DNA of 64,000 bases from Undaria pinnatifida (lineage: Eukaryota > Sar > Phaeophyceae > Laminariales > Alariaceae), in NCBI GenBank assembly GCA_012845835.1, contig JABAKD010000109.1:368429-432428 (forward strand), written 5' to 3'. A program made the translations under genes and the position numbers. The notes beneath the pieces were generated by a model. That model worked only from the letters and a program-made list of their open reading frames with translations. It did not search any database and was not told the DNA's origin. Positions 54,201 through 64,000 of the stretch are shown here, piece by piece (position 1 is the stretch's first letter; the number at the start of each line of letters is the position of its first letter).

Positions 54201-54930
54201 TCCCAACGAAAAATATAAGTGCACGCGGGAAAAGCTAACTTATACTCCCGTGAAACTGTGTTGTGTGGCTCGAATCTACGCGTATGTCGTGCATGTCCTA
54301 ACTGAAACACGATACTCATTGGTTGTTCAAGTTTGTTGGGCATACTCCCGTGACGATTGCATTCCAGCAGATACACGACCCACGGGGCTGTGGATGTATA
54401 CCACCAATTTCTGAGACTCCTGATATCGTGGCACTATCCCATCCATAGCCTAGTTGAAGAAAAATCTTACAGCAAGCTGCCGAACCAACGCATGGCGTTG
54501 GGGTACAAAACGAAATGCTTGCGAAAACAACACGACATTCAAACTTGAGTTCGGATGGAGTAGGCCCGTCACACTCTTGAAACGTGATAGCCGAAACTGC
54601 TGCCTCAATCACCGGACGCGTCACACTGATGAAGCAGGTGATGGTTGGGAGGGGTCACCCTTTCTGCGGCGTTTTGTGTGTCAAAATTTACCTGCAAGAA
54701 CCGTAATAGGGATATCCGTTAGATTGCGCCAACAAGATATGCACTGGAACTGCGCTTGTTTTGAGCGAGGGACGGGTCCAAATGCACCAGCGGCTAAATA
54801 CCGCTGTAGGCATGGAATTATGTCGATCGAAATATTTCGAAGTCTTGTTGCCTATGTTGTGCAGCTCCGTCACTACTGAAAAATAGAGCAACCCCCTAGC
54901 CGTTGGATTGGGTGACACATGATTTCAAAC
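51300..54930. other. No gene recognised
   Basis: Apart from the GAATATGAC repeat at 51.8 kb I see only unrelated short frames. The 227-codon frame on the minus strand at 53693-54376 has no family features. If E19 is not terminal, this would be further intron. Confidence 0.5.
51798..51855 (+). repeat. GAATATGAC nonamer repeat
   Basis: Six units of ACGAATATG with small changes. Confidence 0.88.
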
Positions 54931-54934
54931 CAAG

Positions 54935-55700
54935 GTCGACGTTCCATGGCACACCTTGCTGCCGGCATCCCATCGGATATCTCATTAGATGCCCGTTGGC
55001 TGCCCACGGGCTGCCCGTAAGATGTCAAAGGACGTCCCATGAGCATCGCTGGCGATATCAAAAGACCAGCATCCCACGACCTACCCTTGGGAAATCCCAT
55101 CAGATATCACGCTAAATATCCTGTGGGCATGCCGTGAACAATGCCATGGGTATCCAATGGCCATCTCGTCGGCATTTCACGGGCCTCTCGTGTGATGTCA
55201 TCGGCGTCACTCGGGAATCTCGCAGGAATGCCAATTGCGCGTTTTTTGTCACATGGGACATTATGGGCATTCCATGGGCTCTCGGCAAGGGCAACATGAG
55301 ATGTCCCATCAAACGATATAGGCGCCATGATGTAGGCACGCCATGGGGATCCTGTGAACAAAAGCGTGCGCGCATCGCCCGGGAATCTCAGTATAATGCC
55401 ATGGCCATCCCATCAGCTTCCCGCGTGCAGCCCATTGGAATCAATGGAAGGTCTCATGGGACAACACGCGCATACCGTGGGCATCCCACGAGATGTCCCA
55501 TGGCACATCGTTGGCATCATATGCATCCCGCGCGATTACCGGGGGGGTGTTCTGTGGGATTGCCGCAGGATGCCCCCGCCAGCATCGCACGAGATGCCGG
55601 TGCAAGTATCCCAACGGAATTCCCGAGAGACGTCCCACGAGGTGCGTGTCGGATATCCACGCTGTCCTATAGGATGTTTATGAGATGCCGGTGAGACCCG
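54935..55700. repeat. Quasi-periodic GGCATCCCATGGG-rich block
   Basis: Variants of GGCATCCCATGG, GATGTCCCATG and GGCATTCCATGGG recur every 13-18 bp on both strands for about 750 bp. The core CCATGGG is self-complementary. The 186-codon frame on the + strand and the frames on the minus strand come from the low stop content of this unit, and no protein family fits. Confidence 0.6.
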
Positions 55701-57560
55701 CACCAGGTCAGGTAAACTAATCGGATGCTCCTGGGTCGCGTTGGGAGCACAATCCATATTTGACGAATAAAAGTGTATATTTTCTCGCTCAACCCGTACT
55801 CTTGGTGGGAACAAAAGGGTGGGAGGCCCGACGTGTGCTACGACAAAGCTAGCACTGCCTCATCCGCATACGCTTTCTGAAGAACGGAAAGGGTTTAGTC
55901 ACAAGCACTGCCTTGTGGGTATGTTCTATTGCAAAGAATCAGGCGCTTGCAAAAACCTCATGTGTCTGTTAAACGTGTCCATCCGTCGGACCGTCCGTGT
56001 GTTCCAATATGTACGAAGTGATTAGAGGTACAGCAGGACACCCGATTTAAGATACAATCAAAACACCCAATATAACATATAAGTAATACACGGTTTAGGG
56101 CAGGGGGGTCGTTAGCATACTGTACTACGTTGTAGAGACTTGCGGCACACCACATAGAAAACGGATGATATATTTTTTCCGGCCAGTATGTTCCACACAT
56201 GGGTCGTTCGCTTGAGCATTGGGATGCGCGGTTACCATAGGCCATGTTAGTGAATGGGTGGGTGAGGTGGAGAGCTCACTGTACTGTGTTGTAAGGCTTA
56301 CTCTTGTTAAGCTTTGGTTAACGTTTTGAAAGTGGTCAAACGGACTGATACCACCCCACTAATACCTTAAGAAATGGCGTCGTCGACAGACCATGGGTGT
56401 TTGGGGTCGTTGGTTTAAAGCCCACATCCACCTTAATACACTTTTTCAGATTTTCCCCATGACGAACTTGAAAATTACTCTCCTCGGTATACCCAGGAAA
56501 AAAAAACGGCTTGGACATATTGACAGGTCCGTCCGTACATCCGGTCGACCTGCAATACCGCCGTTTCAGGGGCGGGGGAGCGTTATAAGGCTTACTTAGT
56601 TTGGGTAAGCTATTGGTTAACCTTTTGCAAGTGGTCAAACGGACGAATACCCCACTAATTCCTTCACGTTGTATACTTTTTTTCTCTTCTATATATTCTT
56701 TTTGTACTGGATACTGCACACGGTATGCTATTAAAAAAGGATCTCAGGACCAGCCGAAAAAAAATGGGTTCCTCCAGTGGTCTCCGAAGAATAAATTCCG
56801 ACACCACTCTCCAAATTTCAGTTCTTGGAAACCAATATTACAAAAATGGGGCGGAGGGTGTGAGCGTTTTCAGTTAGAGCCCCTACGGCGAATGCGGGGG
56901 TGCAGAGCATACTAAATCCTATATATACTAAATCCGACAATCTATGATCCGCACTACCATAAAAAAATATAATTAACCATGTCGATACTAAAACCTATAT
57001 ACACCAACAGCAGGGGATGTTGATCATTCTGTGAAGGCAGGAACGGCCTTCCAGACACTACAACACCCTGTAGCGTTTCTTTTTGTAGCGGCATACCGGT
57101 AAGAAAGAGCATGGACACGGTCGAGAGCTGATCACTGTCGATTTCGAGGAGGCAGGCACAGCAGTGCCGTTAACTGCTCAGGATATGTTGGGTCGTCTCT
57201 GCAGATCTTTGTGAGTAGCCGGCGACTGGTGGATCAAATATCTTTGCGTCTACATCACGCCAGGACGCAACCGGGGTGGGTCCAAACGACGTCATGATCG
57301 ATTAGGCACAAGAGATGAACCATCCAGGGCTGACGAACCACTCCCAGCACCTTGACCTCAGTGACCAAGTTGTGCGTTCACAAAGTTAATACCTTGGCCC
57401 CTACTGCAATTTACCTCAACACCATTTTCGACCATCGTTCAATCGTAGAAAAGCAGCCACTTGCACCAATGCGTCATGCCTGTCTTTCATTTCCCCCCGT
57501 AAATTGTCTACTGGCAGGTCCATAAGGCATTGGCGCTGAAGGAATACACTGTACAGCACT
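55701..57560. other. No gene recognised
   Basis: AT-richer sequence with two related strings about 260 bp apart (TTAAGCTTTGGTTAACGTTTTGAAAGTGGTCAAACGG near 56317 and a TAAGCTATTGGTTAACC version near 56605), a short direct repeat. Nothing else stands out. Confidence 0.45.
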
Positions 57561-57947
57561 TCCGTAACGCTTTGCGCGACCGGCTTGCGCGTAGTCACAA
57601 CACCCTCCAACGAGGCGCCGGTGGACGCTCCCGGCACCGACCAAGCCGACTACGCTCCAGAGTTGCAGGTCGAAGCACCATCTGCAACACTTTTCAAACT
57701 CCCTTTCGCCAAGCAAAGAGTCCACCACGTATGCTGTCGGTGTTCTATCAGCAACAGCACCACCAAGAGCACGGATACCCGTGCCCGATCGGGGGGTGGA
57801 CAGGTCGTGAAAGGGCACCTTAGGAAGCGGCTGGTGGGGGAAGCTGATTCACCTTTAAAGTGGGAGGTGCGGAAACAGCGCAAAAAGATCACCATAATCT
57901 GCCCCTTAAGGTTTGTGATAAACATTGACCCGGACATGTGTGCGTAA
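57561..57947 (+). CDS. Unrecognised open frame, possible exon or element relic
   Basis: An open frame from an acceptor-like ctgtacag (after 57560), with an internal ATG at 57585, to TAA at 57945-57947. It opens with an acidic stretch (VDAPGTDQADYAPELQVEAP) followed by a basic part with a close Cys pair (VCCRC) and ends KKITIICPLRFVINIDPDMCA. The base composition looks more coding-like than its surroundings. The layout weakly recalls the C-terminal end of some DNA transposases, but key Cys are absent. I do not assign a function. Confidence 0.25.
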   Translation, partial: SVTLCATGLRVVTTPSNEAPVDAPGTDQADYAPELQVEAPSATLFKLPFAKQRVHHVCCRCSISNSTTKSTDTRARSGGGQVVKGHLRKRLVGEADSPLKWEVRKQRKKITIICPLRFVINIDPDMCA

Positions 57948-58974
57948 ACAAGATTAAGTACGTGTTCAGCATGGACAGGTTAATGTCTACTCTACGCATA
58001 AGGTACTGGTTGAGAGCGTGGGGCTCGTAGAAAAGTAAAAAATATCTTCTGTCGTGAGAACGGTTCCCCACACCACCGCCCTTCTCCCTCTGCACGCCGA
58101 CTTACTCTACACTTTGGACGTGGCTCGGACATCAGCGGAAGTACCTGAATCCTCCGTTGCTGGTACGGTCGAATTTCCTGCCTGCAAAATGGCGATGGTG
58201 GCACGAGAACTGCGGCAACACGTTGGAAGACACACTGTCTAAGAGGCCAAGTTACGCATTGTCTGCCTTCTTCGTACAAGAATGTGCCACGCAAATGCAC
58301 ACGTAGTGCGTTGATGGGTAAGGCGTATCGAACTGCCCCAAAACCTCGAGCGATGACAAGTCTGCTTTATTCGTGTCATCATTCGATATTCCTCCGTTGT
58401 TCGTGCGTGAAAAATATCGGCGTGTCCTCCATAGCTCTTACAGGAGAGAGAAACAGGCGGCTTCTGTGATGTGTCGGGTGTGAAGGCCTTCACGATACGG
58501 GTACATTTGCACCCGAAGAGAAAAAAGGCGCCGAGCGTGTTCTCCAGCTGCACGTTCGCTTCAACGAGGGACGAACTTGATGACCCCGTCACTGACAGCC
58601 TGAAAACGACGTCGAAATGTAGCAAGAATTCGCCGTGCACTGACGTGCCCCCCAAGTGTGGCGAAGAAGATCGCTGGATATAGAAGCATTCCATGGCCGA
58701 CCACGTGCGAACGGCACATTCTGTCGCCGTCACCGAGAGGTTTGAGGAACTCGCAGCGTTGGCGCTCGGAGGCCAAGTAAGACGTGAGCGCGTCGGAGAA
58801 AGTAGCCGTGGTGGAGAGGACGCGACCAATCTAGTCAATTAGGTCACGAAGGCGCCCCAAGAAAGGAAACATGACGGTTCGAACACGCAAGATATCAGAT
58901 AGAAGAGAAATAAGGGGAGACCGACAGCCACTAAGCGCCGTTCCCACCAACATCCGATATCGATAGGCCCGACA

Positions 58975-59290
58975 AAGGGGAGGAGGAAGAGGAGGAGGAA
59001 GAAGAGGAGGAAAAGGAGGAGGAAAAGGAAGTGGAAGAGCGGGACGAGCAGGAGATTAGCGACATAAAGGAGTATAGGGACGACGATGAGGAGGAGGAGG
59101 GAAAGGAGGAGGGCGAAGGGGGTGAGGGGGGCGACGAGGAGGAGAAAGGGGAAAAGAAGGAGGGAGAGGACGAAGAGGGGGTAGATGGGGAAGAAGACGA
59201 ACAAATTGAGGAGAAGGAGGAATAAGAGGACGAAAGCATAACAGCGGAGGAGGAAGTGGAAGAGGAAGAGGAGGCAGATGGAAAAAGCGA
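58975..59290 (+). repeat. GAG/GGA purine tract
   Basis: About 300 bp of almost pure purine on the + strand (GAGGAG, GAAGAG, GGGGAG). It reads as a Glu-rich frame on + (stop TAA at 59223) and a Ser-rich one on minus. After the stop the same + frame runs on into VREKCIKLLTEPGSDV. A coding role is possible but I cannot support it. Confidence 0.75.
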
Positions 59291-59459
59291 CGATGATGGG
59301 CGGAAAGTTGATGGGGTAGGGAAGAAATATGGCGGTCGTGGGAGTCGGGGTGTACGGGAAAAATGCATTAAGCTGTTAACAGAACCGGGCAGCGATGTAC
59401 GTCGAATAGGCAATGAAGTCAGTTGGCTTGATTGGGGTACGTCGATTTGTCTGCAGTAC

Positions 59460-61100
59460 TAGTAAGTGTTTTAGCTCTTGTTTTTTATAATTTAGTTTCG
59501 AAACATACATTCGGCATACATGTATACAAAAACAACCCACAATGTAGCACGCCACACTAGCAGTAGTAGATGCCAGAGATACACGTACATAGAGCAGCGT
59601 CTGCGGGCGTTTAAGACCAACAAAAACACTCACAAATCAAATTAATAACACGATTTGTTTCGGCCATCCAATATAGGTGTGGTGTCTGGGATTCAGATAT
59701 GCGTGCCCCCTCGGTTACTCCCTTCGTGGCATGCGTCACTACTGGACAGGAAGTAAAATGGAACATTTAATGTCTCCCATACCCCGCAAAAAGCCTCGTG
59801 AGAACGACGACGTCGACTAGTGCTGCTGATGTAGTTTAATGGAAACTGAACACACATAGAAGTATTAGCTCATCCACGGCAGCAAGCATAGTGCACACAC
59901 GTAGGTATGTCAAAATATTCAAACGTAAAGCTGGGGAAAATTTCGTGGTCACCTGCTAGCATCCATAAACCGTTAACACCATCTCTCTCTGGTGGAGTAA
60001 ATATTGCCCTTCGATACACATATTCAATGTTGCTCAAAGATGCTAACACGGTGAGGTTCCAAGTCCTGTTTGGAATCGGCATTTCTAGTAGGTGGTTCCA
60101 TAATTGTTTGTTCTACGGACTAGTCCTACCGGTCGCGTTGAATGCGCCCTTAAGCAAATATTCTCTGCATGCAACGCGATTCTCATTGCACCCGGCCAAA
60201 CATTGTGAATAACATTTTTCGCGATGCTCATCTCTGTTCTCCAGAGGGTGACCACAGAGCTCGCCTCTTTGGAAGGAGGCGGCCGCACCGACACTGGTGG
60301 CGCTGGATGATAACGATTGCCACCATCACTTTATTGTGAAGAGCATCAGTCGTGACTCCACCGCGATCGCCTACGATGTGAATCCACAACCGGTGACAAA
60401 TATCGCCGGGCACCCCGCACGCGTCCGTGTCCCGGCCAATGTAACGCCGATTATACGTGTTCATTCCTTCTATCGGGCAGTCTATTCCCAAAGAACTATG
60501 AATACTCAACAAAAAACACTGTACGTGGTATGGCGGATAGGGGGTCGGTGTGATAGCATCGTCCCGCCGTCACTCGTACAGCGTATTCGTGTGATTACCA
60601 CTTATATCGGCAGTTGTCCTGCCCACCATGTTCGTATCTGGCGGGAGGTGCGCGCGCACGCCATTCGACGTGAATCGCTTGTGCCTCGGGGGAATATCAC
60701 CTCCCACAAACAACACTGACTTGGGAAACAGGGCAAATGGCAGGTTAGTTGCCTCACGAGCCACCTCGCAAGTTCTCTCACGCTCTTTTTATTGGGTTCG
60801 TGTCTCCACTCCCGAGTTGCGGGCCTTCCGACGACATGCGATGCACCCGCCCACCCATCCCGGGTTATTCGCTCCTCTCCGCCATGCGAAGAGAGGAAAC
60901 TGAGACATATACAAGCGAATATCGCAATGAAAAATACCAACGGAGTAGGGGGAGGAAGGCGGGGGGTAAATCATGAACGACAACTATGTCGACGTGACAG
61001 CATCTGCCTGGGCCACCGCAGGAAATTAGATGTGTCATGCGTAACTGAATCGGCGACCCTACAGTGTGGTTCAGCAAAAGTTTTGTCAACTGACCTGCGA
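59460..61100. other. No gene recognised
   Basis: Several overlapping short frames on both strands, none with family features. If the 225-bp array is part of a minus-strand gene, this would be downstream of it. Confidence 0.4.
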
Positions 61101-62720
61101 TAGACCCAATATAGGGCGACTCCACCCTCATACGCTCGCCGCGCCTCCATAGCGGCGACTCCCGCTGGCGATATGGTAAGGATATTTCGCGTCAGGTATT
61201 TCTCGTACAGCTTAGATTCGTAGGTATTGTCCCAGTAGGTACCTGCACATGGAAGTAGAGACGAGATAGATCCCAACCTGCATCAAGGACTCTACAGGGT
61301 AATGCAGTGTCGGTTCCGCAAAAAGTGGGGGGCGCTCCCATCCTCACGCGTTCGCTGCGACCCCCCAGCGGCGGTTCTCGCTGGCGGCGCGGCACAGCCG
61401 TTGCGCGCCAGGAATTGTTCGTATGCCTGTGAATTGTAAGACGTTTCCCTGCATGTAACCAGGTTACTGAATCAAAGAAAGACTAGGCACCTACCTGTAT
61501 CAGCGACCCTATATATTGTAATGCCGAGGCGGTTCTGTCGAATTACCTATGAGGGCGACTCCACCCGCACTCGCAGTGGCTCTACGGCGGAGACTCTAGC
61601 TGGCGGCATTACATAGGCATTGCGTGACAGGTATTTCTCGTCTTGCTTATTCGTACGAATGCAACTCGTTGGTAAGGTCCCGGTATGTATCTCGAGGTTT
61701 TGATAACAGAGACGAAGCAGATTATCCTCGCTTGCATCAGAGAGTCTATAGCGCAATGATGTGTCGGTTTTGTCCAGTGGCATATGAGGGCGATCCGCCT
61801 TTACGCGTTCGCCGCGACTCCACAGTGGCGGTTCCAAGTGGCAGCATGGTATGTCAATGCGCGCTCGGCATTACTCGTACATACGAGTATAGTTCGTACA
61901 TAACACCCCACCACGTACCTAGAATGCGCAAGAAGAGACAGATGATATCCCTACCTTCATCAGTGACCCCATAGTGTAATGCAATGTCGGTCCTGCTAAG
62001 TTGCCTCTGAGGGCGAATCCACCCTCTTGCGCTCGATGCAACTCCACAGTGTCGGTGCCCGCTGGCGGCAAGGTATACCCATTGCGCGCCAGGCATTACT
62101 CGTACGACTTCAGTATGTGGATATCGTTCCAGAGGAGGTATCTCGATTATAGAAAAAGATAAAGAGCCGGCCCCTACCTTCATCAGTGGCCCTTTAGTGT
62201 GATGCCATATAGGTTCTGTCGTGTGGCCTGTGAAGGAGACTCCACCCTCACGCGCTCGCTGCCACTCCACAACGGCAATGCTTGCTGGCGGCGTGGTATA
62301 ACCATTGCGCGGCAGGCACTTCTCATACGACTATAATTCGTGGATATCATTCCAGGAGGTATCTAGAGTAAAGAGCCGATCCCTACCTGCACCAGAAACC
62401 CTATAATCTAGTGTGCTATCGTGTGATGACACATATGTCCGGTCATGTGATCTGTGACGGCGACTTCATCTTCACGCGCTCGCTGCGACTCCACAGCGGC
62501 GATGCCGGCTGGCTCCAGAAGATATTTATATTGTGAAAGTAGAGAAAGAGTATGTCTCTACCTGCATCAGTGACCCCATAGTGTGATGCCGTAGGTTCTG
62601 TCGTGTGACCTGTGAGGGCGACACCACCCTCGTGTGCTCGTTGTGACTCCACAGCGGCGATGCTCGCTATGGACGTGGTATCGCCATTGCGCGCCAGCCA
62701 TTACTCGGCGTGCCCTTGCT
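61100..62720 (-). repeat. Eight-unit tandem array, about 225 bp per unit
   Basis: Units are recognised by a GGCGACTCCACCCTCACGCG-like box at about 61117, 61330, 61551, 61787, 62010, 62236, 62458 and 62617, and by TTGCGCGCCAGGCATTACTC. On the minus strand each has a core of about 105-125 bp placed between GCCAG and CAG-GTAGG. Cores near 62.6, 62.2 and 62.0 kb are open; others have stops or lost sites. It is either a satellite or a decaying tandem exon array. Confidence 0.7.
62562..62666 (-). CDS. Best-preserved exon-like core of the 225-bp array
   Basis: Minus strand, between CCATAG and GTAGAG. It reads S-I-A-A-V-E-S-Q-R-A-H then EGGVALTGHTTEPTASHYG and VTDA, entering and leaving in phase 1, so it could be repeated in frame. 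The acceptor lacks a pyrimidine tract and no flanking exon was found. Coding status is uncertain. Confidence 0.25.
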
Positions 62721-64000
62721 AGCTTGCACGCGTCGACCTTCAGCCAACGCTGGTCTTGGGGGGGGCGTCTACTTTTTTCCCTACAATTCCGTGGGACCCC
62801 TAATCCCCGACAGACATGCTTCATTCTCTATATCAAACGCAATATACATCGCTTCTGCTACTTTGTTTTCTTGCGGACAAAACTACCCGTACCCTCTTGT
62901 CTTTTACTCTGGGAGAGAAAATAGTGGGGTCTGGTATGCTTGAGTTTGTTTGGACAACCAGCGAACACGGACACGTTTGGTACCGAACTTGACACCGAGA
63001 GTAGGTCTTTCCTGGGAAAACGTCCTTGATAGGTCAACTACGAAGAGGGTGAGTCTGCCTCAACCTACTACCGAAAACTTCCATTGTGAAGATGCTATGT
63101 CTAGGTTGGTGAAGTGGTGCGGGGAGGGGTGGGAAACTATCAAGGTATAATTGATCTGATCAGGGCCACTAGCACGGGATGCCACCCCACAGATTCCCTA
63201 AATAAGTCTTCATAAGTTTCTGTGCTTTCTTCGTCAAGCATATTGGCAGCGCCATCAAATCTATTGCCACGCCGCTCGAAGCAACTACGGAAATATGATG
63301 CATGACATGATGCACAACTTTCACAGTAGTAGCTTAGGTTATGGGTGAAGGGTGTATCGTGATCCGCTTGACGTGGACGAGACATGTTGTCAACTTGGAA
63401 CTGAACTGCTCGTGATTGGTTGTGCATGAAATGAGCAGTAGGGCAAACGGAGAATCACAAACGAAGGCCTACGTCGAACGATCTGAGTCAATGGATGTTT
63501 CGTACTGTAATGCAGCAACAAACACTGCAGACTATAACAACCAAGATCACCCTTTATGCAATGAGGACCCAGGGCGCTCAAAAGTGCGCACGACATTGAC
63601 GCCACAAAAAAACACAAATGCTTCGCGGCTATATGGCCGTGGATTTGTCGCGTTACCCGAAGCCGTCCAAGAGGTGAAACCATACTGTGGTGTACACGTG
63701 TGAGGCTGAACTGTGTCTATGCCACAGCCTTTCCGGACCTGTAAATCATCCTATCAGCTGTTCGGGTACTCACGTTGCTGGGACTGCTTCATCCGCCCAT
63801 TGGTGACTGCAGATTGATGCATATGTCCACTCCAGACAAAGTAATTCTCCCTACCTACAGGACTAAACCTACTGCGAAACGGGGAACCGCCTTTTCAACT
63901 CACGATGTCGGGGAGCTTCACCGTAACCATTGATGTACTGGAGGTTTCCTGTAGCCTATGCCAGCGGGGTTTTCACGAAACAACGTCCACGAGCGAGCTC
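62720..64000. other. No gene recognised
   Basis: A minus-strand frame at 63140-63427 ends in a rather protein-like stretch (GAANMLDEESTETYEDLF), and a + frame of 95 codons lies at 63416-63703. Neither was recognised, and no splice context ties them to the array at 61-62.7 kb. Confidence 0.35.

Noticed and set aside
53693-54376. 227-codon minus-strand frame
   Set aside because: No domain, low-quality composition, no splice or start context; length alone is not enough.
58239-59413. 199-codon minus frame and Glu/Ser-rich frames
   Set aside because: The first has no family features; the second is the product of a purine tract and has a stop inside.
1-64000. tRNA, rRNA, CRISPR and bacterial-type regulatory sites
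   Set aside because: None seen by eye; direct repeats here are minisatellites without unique spacers, and the gene structure is eukaryotic.

Overview
The window is nuclear DNA of an intron-rich eukaryote. There is no operon structure, no Shine-Dalgarno context and no dense coding. A mosaic gene of many short exons with GTGAG/GTAAG donors and pyrimidine-CAG acceptors is spread over about 45 kb and packed with repeats. A marine alga, probably a stramenopile, is my best guess. It rests on the protein architecture (discoidin-like domains plus a parallel beta-helix) and on a LINE reverse transcriptase of a type I associate with stramenopile genomes. The lineage is inference, not proof.

Only one gene is well supported. 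It runs on the + strand from 6030 to about 50834 and enters the window already inside its coding sequence. I could place 19 exons (2486 nt of coding sequence, 827 full codons plus one partial codon and a stop). Every neighbouring pair agrees in splice phase and the total closes in frame. The visible protein is acidic and looks secreted. It has the C-terminal half of one discoidin/F5-8C-like domain, three more such domains in tandem, then a pectate-lyase-like right-handed beta-helix that probably reaches a stop at 50832-50834. Introns are about 0.8-3.2 kb, except one of 13.5 kb.

Layout: 1-8.9 kb holds copies of a C-homopolymer-rich retroposon-like repeat (a complete copy at 7350-8860 lies between 9-bp direct repeats) and an inverted-repeat-bounded element at 1831-4377. 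6.0-32.6 kb carries exons E1-E15. 32.6-46.1 kb is the giant intron: a second C-rich element split by a 7.5-kb palindromic element with 3.2-3.5-kb arms carrying LINE RT relics, followed by 9-bp and AATAGTGT minisatellites. 46.1-50.8 kb carries E16-E19. 51.3-64 kb has no recognised gene, but holds a quasi-periodic repeat block (54.9-55.7 kb), a GAG-rich tract (59 kb) and a roughly 225-bp tandem array (61.1-62.7 kb) whose units look like decayed exons on the - strand.

The most interesting theme is exon copying. E18 is followed 90 bp later by a diverged copy with the same entry and exit phases (a mutually exclusive exon candidate). E1 and E6 have broken copies in the following introns. The putative last exon is present three times, the second and third copies damaged. 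This gene appears to be gaining and losing exon copies.
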